Part shown: one piece after another, positions 8,747 to 18,227 of the stretch
Layout of the letters: each line of letters starts with the position of its first letter
How positions within the stretch are numbered: position 1 is the first letter of the stretch
Source of the DNA: Streptomyces flavotricini
Lineage (GTDB): Bacteria > Actinomycetota > Actinomycetes > Streptomycetales > Streptomycetaceae
Direction of reading: 5' to 3'
DNA: 64,000 nucleotides
Assembly (NCBI RefSeq): GCF_020639365.1
Contig: NZ_JAINUL010000001.1
Span: 2,779,519-2,843,518 of the forward strand
Notes under the pieces: generated by a model
Database searches by the model: none
The model's input: only the letters and a program-made list of their open reading frames with translations
What the model was told of the DNA's origin: nothing
Position numbers and translations under genes: made by a program

Positions 8747-9925
8747 ATGCGCCCGAACCGACCGGTCACCGCGATCCTGTGCGCGGCGGCACTCACCATG
8801 ACCGCCGCGGCCTGCGGACCCGGCGACGGGGAGGCCGGCGGCGACGCCAAGCCGACCGTGGCGGCGAGCCTCCCGACCGAGGCCGACGGGACGATCAAGA
8901 TCCCGGACCAGCTCAAGGAGCGGCTCAAGCAGCACGGCTTCGACCTGGACAAGTGGAAGGGGGGTGCGTGGAAGAACTGGAAGCAGGAGGACTGGCTCCG
9001 CGAGGCGGGTGACTACGTCAACCCGATCATCGAGGACCTGTGGAACCCGGACCGGATGCGTGAGGCGGACAAGACCCCGCAGCCCCCGGCCGTCGACCAG
9101 GACGCGGGCAAGGACCAGGGCGTCACGGACCCGACCCCGGCTCCGGTGCAGGCCAAGGCCGCCAACGCGCCGTACCACGCCAGCGTTCCCGTGTCCGGCA
9201 AGGTCTTCTTCGACGGCCCCGAGGGCTCCATGGTCTGCTCGGCGACCGTGGTGAAGGACCCGGCCCACCCGGGCAAGTCCAACATGGTCTGGACGGCCGG
9301 CCACTGCGTGCACGCGGGCAAGTCGGGCGGCTGGTACCGCAACATCGCATTCGTCCCCTCGTACAACAACGCGGGCAAGCCGGCCGCCCAGCTCAAGGGC
9401 GCCCCGCGCGAGCAGGTGGCCCCGTACGGCGTGTGGTGGAGCGACTGGGCGCAGACCTCGGACCAGTGGATCGCGAACGGCGGTCCGACCGGTGGCGCGG
9501 GCGCCCCGTACGACTTCGCGGTGCTGCACGTGACCCCGGAGAAGAGCACCGGGAAGTCCCTGGAGGAGACCGTCGGCGCGGCGCTCCCGGTGGAGTTCAA
9601 CGCCCCGGCGGTGCCGAAGGTCGCGGGCATCACGGCGACCGGCTACCCGGCGGCGGCTCCGTTCGACGGCCAGAAGGCCTTCCAGTGCACCGACAGGCCG
9701 GGCCGGCTGACGCTGGCCGCGAACGCCCCGGTGATGTACCGGATCGGCTGCACGATGACCGGCGGCTCTTCCGGGGGCGGCTGGGTGGCCGCGGGCAGTG
9801 ACGGCAAGCCGGCGCTGGTGTCGAACACCTCGATCGGCCCCGCCAAGGCGGGCTGGCTGGCCGGACCCCGGCTCGGCCCGGAGGCCAAGGGGATCTTCGA
9901 CGCGGTGAGCGCCAAGTTCAAGTAG
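8747..9925 (+). CDS. Secreted trypsin-like serine protease, predicted lipoprotein
   Basis: A 392-residue exported protein. The N-terminal signal peptide ends in a lipobox TAAAC with the lipidated cysteine at about residue 23. The S1-type catalytic triad is visible: H186 in WTAGHC, D256 in YDFAVL and S342 in GGSSGGGW. Residues 65-85 form a tryptophan- and lysine-rich segment (DKWKGGAWKNWKQEDW) ahead of the protease domain that may be a pro-region or surface tether. The start has AGGGGG nine bases upstream. The substrate is unknown. The gene is divergent from the siderophore operon and closed by a strong bidirectional terminator. Confidence 0.9.
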   Translation: MRPNRPVTAILCAAALTMTAAACGPGDGEAGGDAKPTVAASLPTEADGTIKIPDQLKERLKQHGFDLDKWKGGAWKNWKQEDWLREAGDYVNPIIEDLWNPDRMREADKTPQPPAVDQDAGKDQGVTDPTPAPVQAKAANAPYHASVPVSGKVFFDGPEGSMVCSATVVKDPAHPGKSNMVWTAGHCVHAGKSGGWYRNIAFVPSYNNAGKPAAQLKGAPREQVAPYGVWWSDWAQTSDQWIANGGPTGGAGAPYDFAVLHVTPEKSTGKSLEETVGAALPVEFNAPAVPKVAGITATGYPAAAPFDGQKAFQCTDRPGRLTLAANAPVMYRIGCTMTGGSSGGGWVAAGSDGKPALVSNTSIGPAKAGWLAGPRLGPEAKGIFDAVSAKFK

Positions 9926-9958
9926 TCCCGCCCGGAAGTCCCGCCCGGGTACGCGCAG

Positions 9959-9997
9959 AAACGGAGGGCCCCCTGCACCGCAGGGGGCCCTCCGTTT
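9959..9997. terminator. Bidirectional terminator between protease and hflX
   Basis: A perfect 17-bp inverted repeat (9959-9975 with 9981-9997, loop CACCG) starts with AAA and ends with TTT followed by CTT. It therefore works as a terminator on both strands for the two convergent genes. Confidence 0.93.
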
Positions 9998-10046
9998 CTT
10001 CCGGCTGCCGTTGGCCGGTCACCGCTCGCCGGCTACGGCTTGCCGC

Positions 10047-11552
10047 TCACTGCTTCGCCGGCACGTACGGCGCGAGGTCCGCCGCCAGTTCCTGGTGGAC
10101 GCGCGCCTTCAGCAGGGTGCCCTCCGGGGTGTGCTCCTCGGAGATCACCTCGCCCTCGGCGTGCGCCCGGGCGACCAGCGAGCCACGCGTGTACGGCACC
10201 AGCGCCTCCACCTCGACCTCGGGCCGCGGCAGCTCGGAGTCGATGAGCGCGAGGAGCTCCGCGATGCCCTGCCCCGTGCGCGCCGAGACGGCGATGGAGT
10301 GCCGCTCGATGCGCAGCAGGCGCTGCAGTACGAGCGGGTCCGCGGCGTCGGCCTTGTTGATCACCACGATCTCGGGCACGTTGACCGCGCCCACCTCGCG
10401 GATGACCTCGCGTACGGCCGCCAGCTGCTCCTCCGGGGCCGGGTGCGAGCCGTCCACGATGTGCAGGATGAGGTCGGAGTCGCCGACCTCCTCCATCGTG
10501 GAGCGGAACGCCTCGACCAGGTGGTGGGGCAGGTGCCGGACGAAGCCGACCGTGTCGGCCAGGGTGTAGATCCGGCCGGAGGGGGTCTCGGCCCGGCGCA
10601 CGGTCGGGTCCAGGGTGGCGAACAGTGCGTTCTCCACCAGCACGCCCGCGCCCGTGAGGCGGTTGAGCAGCGAGGACTTGCCCGCGTTGGTGTAGCCGGC
10701 GATGGCGACCGAGGGCACCTTGTTGCGGCGCCGTTCCTGCCGCTTGATGTCGCGGCCGGTCTTCATGTCCGCGATCTCCCGGCGCATCTTCGCCATCTTC
10801 TCGCGGATCCGGCGCCGGTCGGTCTCGATCTTGGTCTCACCGGGGCCACGGGTGGCCATGCCGCCACCGCCGCCGCCACCCATCTGCCGGGACAGCGAGG
10901 CACCCCAGCCGCGCAGTCGCGGCAGCATGTACTGCATCTGCGCGAGGGCGACCTGCGCCTTGCCCTCTCGGGACTTGGCGTGCTGGGCGAAGATGTCGAG
11001 GATCAGGGCGGTCCGGTCGACCACCTTGACCTTGACGACGTCTTCGAGGGCGATGAGCTGGCCGGGGCTGAGCTCGCCGTCGCAGACGACGGTGTCGGCT
11101 CCGCTCTCCAGCACGATGTCGCGCAGTTCGCGGGCCTTGCCCGAGCCGATGAAGGTGGCCGGGTCCGGCTTGTCACGGCGCTGGATCACACCGTCGAGCA
11201 CGAGGGCGCCCGCCGTCTCGGCGAGGGCGGCGAGCTCCGCGAGGGAGTTCTCGGCGTCCTGCACCGTTCCGGAGGTCCACACGCCCACCAGCACCACGCG
11301 CTCCAGGCGCAGCTGCCGGTACTCGACCTCGGTGACGTCTTCGAGCTCGGTGGAGAGGCCGGCGACGCGGCGCAGTGCCGCGCGCTCGGAGCGCTCGAAC
11401 TGCTCGCCGTCCCGGTCTCCGTCGACCTCGTGGCTCCAGGCGACGTCCTCTTCCATCAGGGCGTCGGCCCGAAGGCTCTCGGTGTAGCTCTGCGAGTCCG
11501 GCACGTCCCGTGCGTCCCGCGCGTCCTGGGAAGGGGAAGAGGAGGAGGTCAT
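10047..11552 (-). CDS. hflX: GTPase HflX, ribosome-associated
   Basis: A 501-residue OBG-HflX GTPase. The family splits stalled or stress-inactivated 70S ribosomes. The N-terminal HflX domain contains DPATFIGSGKA near 130-140. A glycine run (about 225-231) leads into the RGPGETKIETDRR linker. The G domain has G1 GYTNAGKSS (286-294), G3 DTVG (333-336) and G4 NKAD (399-402). The N terminus carries an extra acidic, low-complexity extension of about 60 residues, common in Streptomyces. The gene follows the M1 peptidase by 166 bp, which leaves room for its own promoter. Confidence 0.96.
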   Translation of the reverse strand: MTSSSSPSQDARDARDVPDSQSYTESLRADALMEEDVAWSHEVDGDRDGEQFERSERAALRRVAGLSTELEDVTEVEYRQLRLERVVLVGVWTSGTVQDAENSLAELAALAETAGALVLDGVIQRRDKPDPATFIGSGKARELRDIVLESGADTVVCDGELSPGQLIALEDVVKVKVVDRTALILDIFAQHAKSREGKAQVALAQMQYMLPRLRGWGASLSRQMGGGGGGGMATRGPGETKIETDRRRIREKMAKMRREIADMKTGRDIKRQERRRNKVPSVAIAGYTNAGKSSLLNRLTGAGVLVENALFATLDPTVRRAETPSGRIYTLADTVGFVRHLPHHLVEAFRSTMEEVGDSDLILHIVDGSHPAPEEQLAAVREVIREVGAVNVPEIVVINKADAADPLVLQRLLRIERHSIAVSARTGQGIAELLALIDSELPRPEVEVEALVPYTRGSLVARAHAEGEVISEEHTPEGTLLKARVHQELAADLAPYVPAKQ

Positions 11553-11718
11553 TGGATCCTTACGTCGATGTCGAATGCGGCCGTGTCACGCACGGCCGTG
11601 GCCGGGCGGGAGAGAGCTGAGTCTGTCATGTCCAACGTGTCACATCGCCGGGAGATTCCCCCGGCGTGCGGCTCCGTCGGCCGGCCCTGTCGATGGTGAC
11701 ATGCCCGTTCCCCGGGGG

Positions 11719-13164
11719 TCACACGCTTTTCGGCCCGCCCCACTCCGGGTGCCCGGGCATCGCCGGGGTCGTCTTCCCGTACAGCCACGGCTTCAGGAAG
11801 GCCGTGAGGTCCCGTCCGGCCACCTCCGAGGCCAGGCGTACGAAGTCCTCCGTGCCGGCGGTCGCGTCCTTGTTCTCCGCCACCCAGCGCCGCTCGACCC
11901 GGTCGAAGGCCTTCTCCCCGATCTCCTGCCGCAGCGCGTACAGGATCAGCGCGGCCCCGTCGTAGACCGCCGGCCGGAACAGCCCGACCTTCTCGCCCGC
12001 GGCCGGGGGCTTCGGCGCGGCCGGGGGTCCGCCCGCCGCCCGCCACTGGTCGGAGCGCTGGTACGCCTCGCGCATGCGCCGCTCCATGGAGTACTTGCCG
12101 AGGCCGTCCGCGTACAGGGCCTCGTACCAGGTGGCGTGTCCCTCGTTGAGCCACAGGTCGGACCAGGTCCGCGGGGTGACGCTGTCACCGAACCACTGGT
12201 GGGCGAGCTCGTGGACCATCACGGCCTCGACGTACCACGCGGGGTAGCCCGTCCCCGAGAACAGGCCGTTCTCGAAGAGCGAGAGCGTCTGCGTCTCCAG
12301 CTCGAACCCGGTCTTCGCCTTGGCGATCAGCACCCCGTAGTTCTCGAAGGGGTAGCTGCCGACGCGCTGCTCCATCCACTGCACGTGCCCGGCGGTCTTC
12401 TGCAGCCAGGGCTCCAGCCTCTTGCGGTCCGCGGCCGGGACCACGCTGCGCAGCGGCAGCCCGTGCGGCCCGGTGGCCGCCACCACGGCCGAGTCGCCGA
12501 TGGAGACCTGCGCGAGCTCGGTGGCCATGGGGTGCAGGGTCCGGTACGTCCAGGTGGTCGCGCCCGCGGCCCGGGGGGCCGGGAGGGCGCCCGCCACCCC
12601 GTTGGCGACGGCGGTCAGGCCGGCCGGGGCGGTGATCCGGAAGGTGAAGTACGCCTTGTCCGCGGGGTGGTCGTTGCAGGGGAAGACCCGGTGGGCGGCG
12701 TCGGCCTGGTTGGCCATGGCCAGGCCGTCCTCGGTGGGCAGCCAGCCTCCGTCGGCGATGCCCCGCGGATCACTGGTGTGGCGGATCTCGATGTGGAGCG
12801 GCACGTTCGCCGCGACCGGGCGCGCCGGCGTGAGCACGAGGTCCTCGCCGGCGCTCTCGAAGTGCGCCGGCTCGCCGTTGACCCGGGCGGACGCCACCGT
12901 GCCGTGGCTGAAGTCGAGGTTGATCCGCTCCAGCGCCTCCAGCGCGCGGGCGTCGATGACGGTGATCGCGTCGAGCGGGCTCTTGTTGTCCTTGTACGTG
13001 AAGGACAGGTCGTACGAGAGGACGTCGTACCCGGGGTTCCCGAGCTCCGGGAACAGCGTGTCGCCGATGCCCAGCGGCTTCGGCGGGGGCAGCACGGCGG
13101 CGACGAGGGTGAGGGAGGCCGCGGCCAGCAGGGCGGCGCGCAGGCGCGGGGAGGAGAGCTGCAT
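11719..13164 (-). CDS. Secreted M1-family zinc metallopeptidase
   Basis: A 481-residue exported aminopeptidase-like enzyme. A Sec signal peptide (RLRAALLAAASLTLVAAV) lies just after the chosen ATG at 13164; an upstream GTG at 13221 would add 19 residues before it. The zinc site is HELAH (H318, E319, H322) with the third ligand E341 in NEGH, 18 residues after the second histidine as in M1 peptidases. The protein is much shorter than cytosolic PepN (about 850), so it corresponds to the short M1 form lacking the C-terminal domain. The exopeptidase motif GxMEN is not obvious; FENYGV near 273-278 occupies that place, so the exact specificity is open. Confidence 0.9.
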   Translation of the reverse strand: MQLSSPRLRAALLAAASLTLVAAVLPPPKPLGIGDTLFPELGNPGYDVLSYDLSFTYKDNKSPLDAITVIDARALEALERINLDFSHGTVASARVNGEPAHFESAGEDLVLTPARPVAANVPLHIEIRHTSDPRGIADGGWLPTEDGLAMANQADAAHRVFPCNDHPADKAYFTFRITAPAGLTAVANGVAGALPAPRAAGATTWTYRTLHPMATELAQVSIGDSAVVAATGPHGLPLRSVVPAADRKRLEPWLQKTAGHVQWMEQRVGSYPFENYGVLIAKAKTGFELETQTLSLFENGLFSGTGYPAWYVEAVMVHELAHQWFGDSVTPRTWSDLWLNEGHATWYEALYADGLGKYSMERRMREAYQRSDQWRAAGGPPAAPKPPAAGEKVGLFRPAVYDGAALILYALRQEIGEKAFDRVERRWVAENKDATAGTEDFVRLASEVAGRDLTAFLKPWLYGKTTPAMPGHPEWGGPKSV

Positions 13165-13290
13165 CCCCCACCGCTTACCAGCGCCCGCCGCGCGGCCGGG
13201 CACGACGCGCGACGGGTCCACCCGAACGGGACCTTCCGTCGTAGTCCCGGCCCGGTCCCGGGCCCCGCGCGGCCGGACGGCGGGCTCGGC

Positions 13291-15384
13291 CTACGCCCGG
13301 CGCACGTCGTAGACCCCCGGTACGTCCCGCATCGCCCGCATCAGGGCCGGCAGCCCGGTCGCGTCGGGCAGTTGCAGGGTGTACGTGTGCCGGACCCGCT
13401 GTTCGACGGGCGGTTCCACGGTCGCGGAGACCACCTCGACCCCCTCGCGGGCGATGGCCTCGGTCAGGTCGGCCAGGAGGTGCGGGCGGCCGAACGATTC
13501 GGCGAGCAGCGTGACCCGGCAGTCCGCCGTGGCCCGCCAGTGGACGGCGACGGAGGTCCGCCCCAGCGCGCGCATCTGGGCCACCGCGGCGCAGTGGATG
13601 CGGTGGACGGTGACGGCCCCGCCCCGTACGACGAACCCGGCCACGGCGTCCGGCGGCACGGGCGTGCAGCAGCCGGCCAGCCGGACGGTGGCGTCCGGCA
13701 GATCGGCGACGGCATTGCCGCCGCCGCCCCTGGCGCCGACCACGGACAGCGGTGCCCGGGCGGGCGTGGCGGCGGGCTTCGCGACGTCGGGGTGCGCCTG
13801 GAGCCAGCTGCCGATGGCGATCCGGGCGGCCGGGGTCCTGGCGTGCTCCAGCCAGTCGGCGCCGGGCCCGGAGGAGGCGTCCTGCGCGAGCAGCAGCTGG
13901 ACGGTGTCCCCGTCGGAGAGCCGGGAGGCCAGGGAGGTGAGGCGCCCGTTGACACGGGCGCCGATACAGCCGTGGGCCGCCTCGCCGTACTGCGCGTAGG
14001 CGGCGTCGATACAGCTGGCGCCGGCGGGCAGACTCAGCGTGCCGGAGGACCTGCCGTCCTCGTGGAATACCGTGATCTCCCGGTCCTGTGCCAGCTCGGC
14101 GCGCAGCACGCTCCAGAAGGTGTCGGGGTCGGGCGCGGACTGCTGCCAGTCGAGGAGCCGCGAGAGCCAGCCGGGCCGGGTCGGGTCGACCCGCTCCTCG
14201 TCGCAGTCCGGGGCGGGCTCGGCGGCCGGGGCGGTGGCGTAGGGATTGCCGAGGGCGATCACGCCGGCCTCGGCGACCCGGTGCATCTGGCGGGTGCGGA
14301 CGATGACTTCGGCCACGTACCCCTCGGGCGTGGCGACGGCGGTGTGCAGCGACTGGTAGAGGTTGAACTTGGGGGCGGCGATGAAGTCCTTGAACTCCGA
14401 GACGACCGGGGTGAAGCAGGTGTGCAGCTCGCCCAGCACGGCATAGCAGTCGGCGTTCTCCCCGACGAGGACGAGGATGCGGCCGAAGTCGGAGCCGCGC
14501 AGCTCGCCGCGGCCCCGGGCGATCCGGTGGACGGAGACGAAGTGCCGGGGGCGTACGACCACCTCGGCGGCGATGCCGGCCTCGCGGAGCACGACGCGTA
14601 CGGACTCGGCGATGGCGGGGAGCGGGTCGCGTTCGCCGGCGTGGGCCGCGATGAGTGCGCGGGTGTGCTCGTACTCCTCGGGGTGCAGGATCGCGAAGAC
14701 GAGGTCTTCCAGCTCGGTCTTGAGGGCCTGTACGCCGAGCCGTTCGGCGAGCGGGATGAGGACGTCGCGGGTGACCTTGGCGATGCGCGCCTGTTTCTCG
14801 GGGCGCATCACGCCGAGGGTGCGCATGTTGTGCAGCCGGTCGGCGAGTTTGATGGACATGACGCGGACGTCGTTGCCGGTGGCGACGAGCATCTTGCGGA
14901 AGGTCTCGGGCTCGGCGGCGGCGCCGTAGTCGATCTTCTCTACCTTGGTGACTCCGTCGACGATGAAACAGACTTCGTCGCCGAATTCCGCGCGGACCTG
15001 ATCGAGGGTCACCTCGGTGTCCTCGACCGTGTCGTGGAGCAGAGAGGCCGTCAAGGTCGTTGTCTCGGCGCCGAGTTCGGCGAGGATCAGGGTGACGGCG
15101 AGCGGGTGTGTGATGTACGGCTCACCGCTTTTGCGCATCTGGCCGCGGTGCGAGGACTCCGCGAGCACGTACGCGCGGCGCAGGAGGGACAGGTCCGCGT
15201 CCGGGTGGTGGGCGCGGTGCGCCTCGGCCACGTGGCCGATGGCGTCGGGGAGCCGGTCTCGGGATGTGGGTCCGAGAAGGGCAGCGCGCCCGAGTCGTCG
15301 CAGGTCAAGGCGGGTTCGGCCCCGTCTGCTGAGTTCGGGGCGCGCTTCGGGACGTGCTTCGGGGTTCGTGGCCTCTGCACTCAT
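13291..15384 (-). CDS. rshA: RelA/SpoT homologue RshA, bifunctional-type (p)ppGpp enzyme
   Basis: A 697-residue Rel/Spo protein, the second homologue known in Streptomyces, shorter than RelA (about 840). The HD hydrolase domain is complete, with LLHDTVEDT (HD at 117-118) and KLADRLHNMRTL near 179-190. The synthetase domain keeps FKDFIAAPKFNLYQSLHT (331-348) but departs from RelA elsewhere: DFGRILVLVG replaces the usual DLVGIRVLVD and EVIVRT replaces ELQIRT. TGS (about 435-490) and C-terminal ACT domains follow. ATG 15384 has GGAGG five bases upstream. The longer open frame to 15468 lacks a ribosome site. Confidence 0.93.
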   Translation of the reverse strand: MSAEATNPEARPEARPELSRRGRTRLDLRRLGRAALLGPTSRDRLPDAIGHVAEAHRAHHPDADLSLLRRAYVLAESSHRGQMRKSGEPYITHPLAVTLILAELGAETTTLTASLLHDTVEDTEVTLDQVRAEFGDEVCFIVDGVTKVEKIDYGAAAEPETFRKMLVATGNDVRVMSIKLADRLHNMRTLGVMRPEKQARIAKVTRDVLIPLAERLGVQALKTELEDLVFAILHPEEYEHTRALIAAHAGERDPLPAIAESVRVVLREAGIAAEVVVRPRHFVSVHRIARGRGELRGSDFGRILVLVGENADCYAVLGELHTCFTPVVSEFKDFIAAPKFNLYQSLHTAVATPEGYVAEVIVRTRQMHRVAEAGVIALGNPYATAPAAEPAPDCDEERVDPTRPGWLSRLLDWQQSAPDPDTFWSVLRAELAQDREITVFHEDGRSSGTLSLPAGASCIDAAYAQYGEAAHGCIGARVNGRLTSLASRLSDGDTVQLLLAQDASSGPGADWLEHARTPAARIAIGSWLQAHPDVAKPAATPARAPLSVVGARGGGGNAVADLPDATVRLAGCCTPVPPDAVAGFVVRGGAVTVHRIHCAAVAQMRALGRTSVAVHWRATADCRVTLLAESFGRPHLLADLTEAIAREGVEVVSATVEPPVEQRVRHTYTLQLPDATGLPALMRAMRDVPGVYDVRRA

Positions 15385-15524
15385 GGGCACCTCCGGCGGC
15401 TTCGACCGGCGGTGGCGGGCATGGGGTGAGCCCTCAGGGCCGGTGCCTGATGCTACCGACCCCACCACGTGGCGCAGTCCGCCTCTCGCTCAGCGTGAAA
15501 CGGATCACCCATTAGAGGGAACCC

Positions 15525-16400
15525 TCAGCCGAAAGCCGTTTCGGTGAGCCAGGCCGTGTCGAACTCGCCCGCGGCGACGATGACGGCGGGGCCGGTCATG
15601 TCGATCTGCCCGTCGGGGTGTTCGGTGATGACGAGGGTGCCGCCGGGGAGGTCGACGGTGTACGTGACGGGCTCGCCGGTGACGGCCGGGTCGGCGCCGT
15701 CGCGGCGGATGGCCGCCACGGCGACGGCGCAGGCGCCGGTGCCGCAGGAGCGGGTCTCGCCCGAGCCGCGCTCGTGGACGCGCATGGCGACGTGCCGGGG
15801 GCCGCGGTCGACGACGAACTCCACGTTGACGCCGGTCGGGTAGACCTCGGCCGGGCTGAACGGGGGCGGGTCGAGCAGCTTTCCGGCGTGGTCGAGGCTG
15901 TCGACGAACGCGACGGCGTGCGGGTTCCCCATGTTGACGTTGCGGGCGGGCCAGGCGCGCTCGCCGACGCTGACGGTGACCTGCTCCTCGGGGAGGACCG
16001 CGCGGCCCATGGAGACCGTCACGTCGCCGCTCTTGTCGAGGTGCACGCGCTTGACGCCGCCGCGGGTGGCGACGGCGAGGTCGCCGGGCTCGACGTGGCC
16101 GGCGTACTGGAGGTATCGGGCGAAGACGCGGACGCCGTTGCCGCACATCTCGGCGACGGAGCCGTCGCTGTTGCGGTAGTCCATGAACCACTCGGCCTCG
16201 TCGGCCATGTGCGTCGCCTCGGGGTGCGCGGCGGACCGGACGACGTGCAGCACCCCGTCCGCGCCGATGCCGGCGCGCCGGTCGCACAGCTTCGCGACGG
16301 CGGTCGCGGGCAGCTCGACGGCGTTGTCCGGGTCCGGGACGATCACGAAGTCGTTCTCGGTGCCGTGGCCCTTGAGGAAGGAGAGGCTCGTCTGCGTCAC
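15525..16400 (-). CDS. dapF: Diaminopimelate epimerase DapF
   Basis: A 291-residue PLP-independent racemase that converts LL- to meso-diaminopimelate for lysine and peptidoglycan synthesis; Streptomyces walls contain LL-DAP, so the enzyme mainly feeds lysine. Both active-site cysteines are present: C86 in EMCGNG and C219 in SCGTGACA. The substrate-binding GHGTENDF (11-18) is near the N terminus. The start is GTG at 16400. It is followed on the same strand 140 bp later by rshA's downstream neighbour side, with rshA starting 140 bp away, so separate transcription is possible. Confidence 0.96.
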   Translation of the reverse strand: MTQTSLSFLKGHGTENDFVIVPDPDNAVELPATAVAKLCDRRAGIGADGVLHVVRSAAHPEATHMADEAEWFMDYRNSDGSVAEMCGNGVRVFARYLQYAGHVEPGDLAVATRGGVKRVHLDKSGDVTVSMGRAVLPEEQVTVSVGERAWPARNVNMGNPHAVAFVDSLDHAGKLLDPPPFSPAEVYPTGVNVEFVVDRGPRHVAMRVHERGSGETRSCGTGACAVAVAAIRRDGADPAVTGEPVTYTVDLPGGTLVITEHPDGQIDMTGPAVIVAAGEFDTAWLTETAFG

Positions 16401-16478
16401 GCGCCCATGGTACCGAGCGGGGCGTTCGGGCAGGTCGGCGGCACCGGCGCGAGCCGCGGCCGAGGCCGCGGCCGGCGG

Positions 16479-16994
16479 CTACCGCAGCCGCGCGACCCGG
16501 TACACGGCCAGCGCCACGACGGCCAGCGCGACCAGGGCGTACAGCCCGGCCATGCGCCAGTCGGGGCGGCGGCCGCTGCCGCGGGCCGGGAGCCCGGGCC
16601 AGGTGTATCCGACGCGGCGGGCGGCCATCATCCCCCAGCCGCCGGCGCAGCAGCAGATGAGGAAGCCGAGCATGGCGACCACGGCTCCGCCGTCGCCGAA
16701 CTCGAAGGCGAGCGGGAAGGCGAACATCAGGGAGCCGGCCGCGGCCAGCATCACGATCGGCGCGATCTGCCAGATGCGCAGGCGGCGCTGCGGGCGCAGC
16801 TCGACCTCGAACTCGGGACCGGCGGCCGCCTCCGCCTCGGCGGTGTCCGGTGCGTCCGGGCCGTCGGGGGTCAGCCGTGCGGGATCCGCGGGCAGGCCGA
16901 GGGCCGCGGGCTCGGCGACCGCGGGATCACCGTCCCAGAGGTCCGCGTCCTGCCTCGTGCCGTCCTGCCCGGTGTCGCGAGGGCCGGCCTCCAT
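16479..16994 (-). CDS. Small three-helix membrane protein, function unknown
   Basis: A 171-residue protein that I do not recognise beyond Streptomyces conservation. The first 75 residues are acidic and proline/alanine rich. Hydrophobic segments follow at roughly 80-100, 106-125 and 149-167, separated by an arginine-rich loop. ATG 16994 is chosen because GGGAGGG sits nine bases upstream; the frame is open to 17075. It lies between miaA and dapF on the same strand and could be cotranscribed. Confidence 0.75.
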   Translation of the reverse strand: MEAGPRDTGQDGTRQDADLWDGDPAVAEPAALGLPADPARLTPDGPDAPDTAEAEAAAGPEFEVELRPQRRLRIWQIAPIVMLAAAGSLMFAFPLAFEFGDGGAVVAMLGFLICCCAGGWGMMAARRVGYTWPGLPARGSGRRPDWRMAGLYALVALAVVALAVYRVARLR

Positions 16995-17125
16995 CGCCAC
17001 GCGCCCTCCCCACTCGGACTTCGTACGCCGTTGTTCACCGCCGGTGACCGCACCCGCGGAATTTGATGATGGCACGGCTCAGGGCCCCGGACGGGCACGA
17101 GGGGCGTCCCGATGCCATCACGTGA

Positions 17126-18064
17126 TCAGGCTGTGACCGCTCGTTCGACCAACGACTGCGCGAGTCCGACGAGTTCCCCCCGGTCCGCGACGGCCCCGCT
17201 GAGCCAGTGCACACGGGGGTCCCTGCGGAACCAGGAGTCCTGGCGGCGGGCGAACCGCTTGGTGGCCCGTACGGTCTCGGCCCTGGCCTCGTCCTCGGTG
17301 CACTCGCCGGCGAGGGCGGCGAGCACCTGCTGGTAGCCGAGCGCCCTGGAAGCGGTGATTCCGTCGCGCAGGCCCCGGGCCTCCAGCGTGCGGACCTCGT
17401 CGACGAGCCCGGCCTCCCACATCCGGTCCACGCGCAGCGCGATCCGCTCGTCGAGCTCCGGCCGGGCCACGTCCACGCCGATCTGCACGGTGTCGTAGAC
17501 CGAGTCGTGGCCGGGCAGGTTCGCGGTGAACGGCTTCCCGGTGATCTCGATGACCTCCAGGGCCCGGACGATGCGGCGGCCGTTGCTGGGCAGGATCGCC
17601 TGGGCGGCGGCCGGGTCGGCGGCGGCGAGGCGGGCGTGCAGGGCGCCGGGGCCGCGCAGCGTGACCTCGGCCTCCAGCCGGGCCCGGACCTCGGGGTCGG
17701 TGCCGGGGAACTCCATGGCGTCGAGGGCGCCGCGGACGTACAGGCCCGATCCGCCGACGAGGACCGGCGTACGGCCCTGGGCGAGGAGCCTGTCGATCTC
17801 TGCGCGGGCCAGGCGCTGGTACTCGGCGACGCTCGCGGTCTCGGTCACGTCCCAGATGTCGAGGAGGTGGTGCGGCACTCCGCCGCGCTCCTCGGTCGTC
17901 AGCTTGGCGGTGCCGATGTCCATCCCCCGGTACAGCTGCATGGAGTCGGCGTTGACGACTTCGCCGTCGAAACGGCGGGCGAGGGCTACGCCCAGATCGG
18001 ACTTTCCGGCCGCGGTGGGACCGACGACGGCGATGACCCGCGGAGCGGGGGCTGCGTTGCTCAC
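17126..18064 (-). CDS. miaA: tRNA dimethylallyltransferase MiaA
   Basis: A 312-residue enzyme that transfers dimethylallyl to N6 of A37 in tRNAs reading UNN codons. The P-loop GPTAAGKS is at 15-22, followed by the substrate-binding DSMQLYRGMDIGTAKL (about 38-53), VGGSGLY and the C-terminal RRQDSWFRRD. The start is GTG at 18064, after which family homology begins; the upstream open frame to 18694 lies over divergent small genes and is spurious. MiaB, the next enzyme on the same nucleotide, is encoded 1.5 kb away. Confidence 0.95.
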   Translation of the reverse strand: MSNAAPAPRVIAVVGPTAAGKSDLGVALARRFDGEVVNADSMQLYRGMDIGTAKLTTEERGGVPHHLLDIWDVTETASVAEYQRLARAEIDRLLAQGRTPVLVGGSGLYVRGALDAMEFPGTDPEVRARLEAEVTLRGPGALHARLAAADPAAAQAILPSNGRRIVRALEVIEITGKPFTANLPGHDSVYDTVQIGVDVARPELDERIALRVDRMWEAGLVDEVRTLEARGLRDGITASRALGYQQVLAALAGECTEDEARAETVRATKRFARRQDSWFRRDPRVHWLSGAVADRGELVGLAQSLVERAVTA

Positions 18065-18227
18065 CGCCCCAGTCTCGCAAACGCCGCGGCATGTACCCGA
18101 TCGAGTTACGTGACGGGGTGGTGTCGGGGTCGTTGCCCTGGCGAGGTTCCGCCGGGCGCACGCCGGGCGGAGGCCGGGCCGCACACGGCGGAACTTCACC
18201 CGCACGAGTAACGTTATGGGAGTAGAC

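Noticed and set aside
11575..15429. A 1284-codon plus-strand frame over the M1 peptidase and rshA.
   Set aside because: It is antisense to two well-supported genes and has no recognisable motif.
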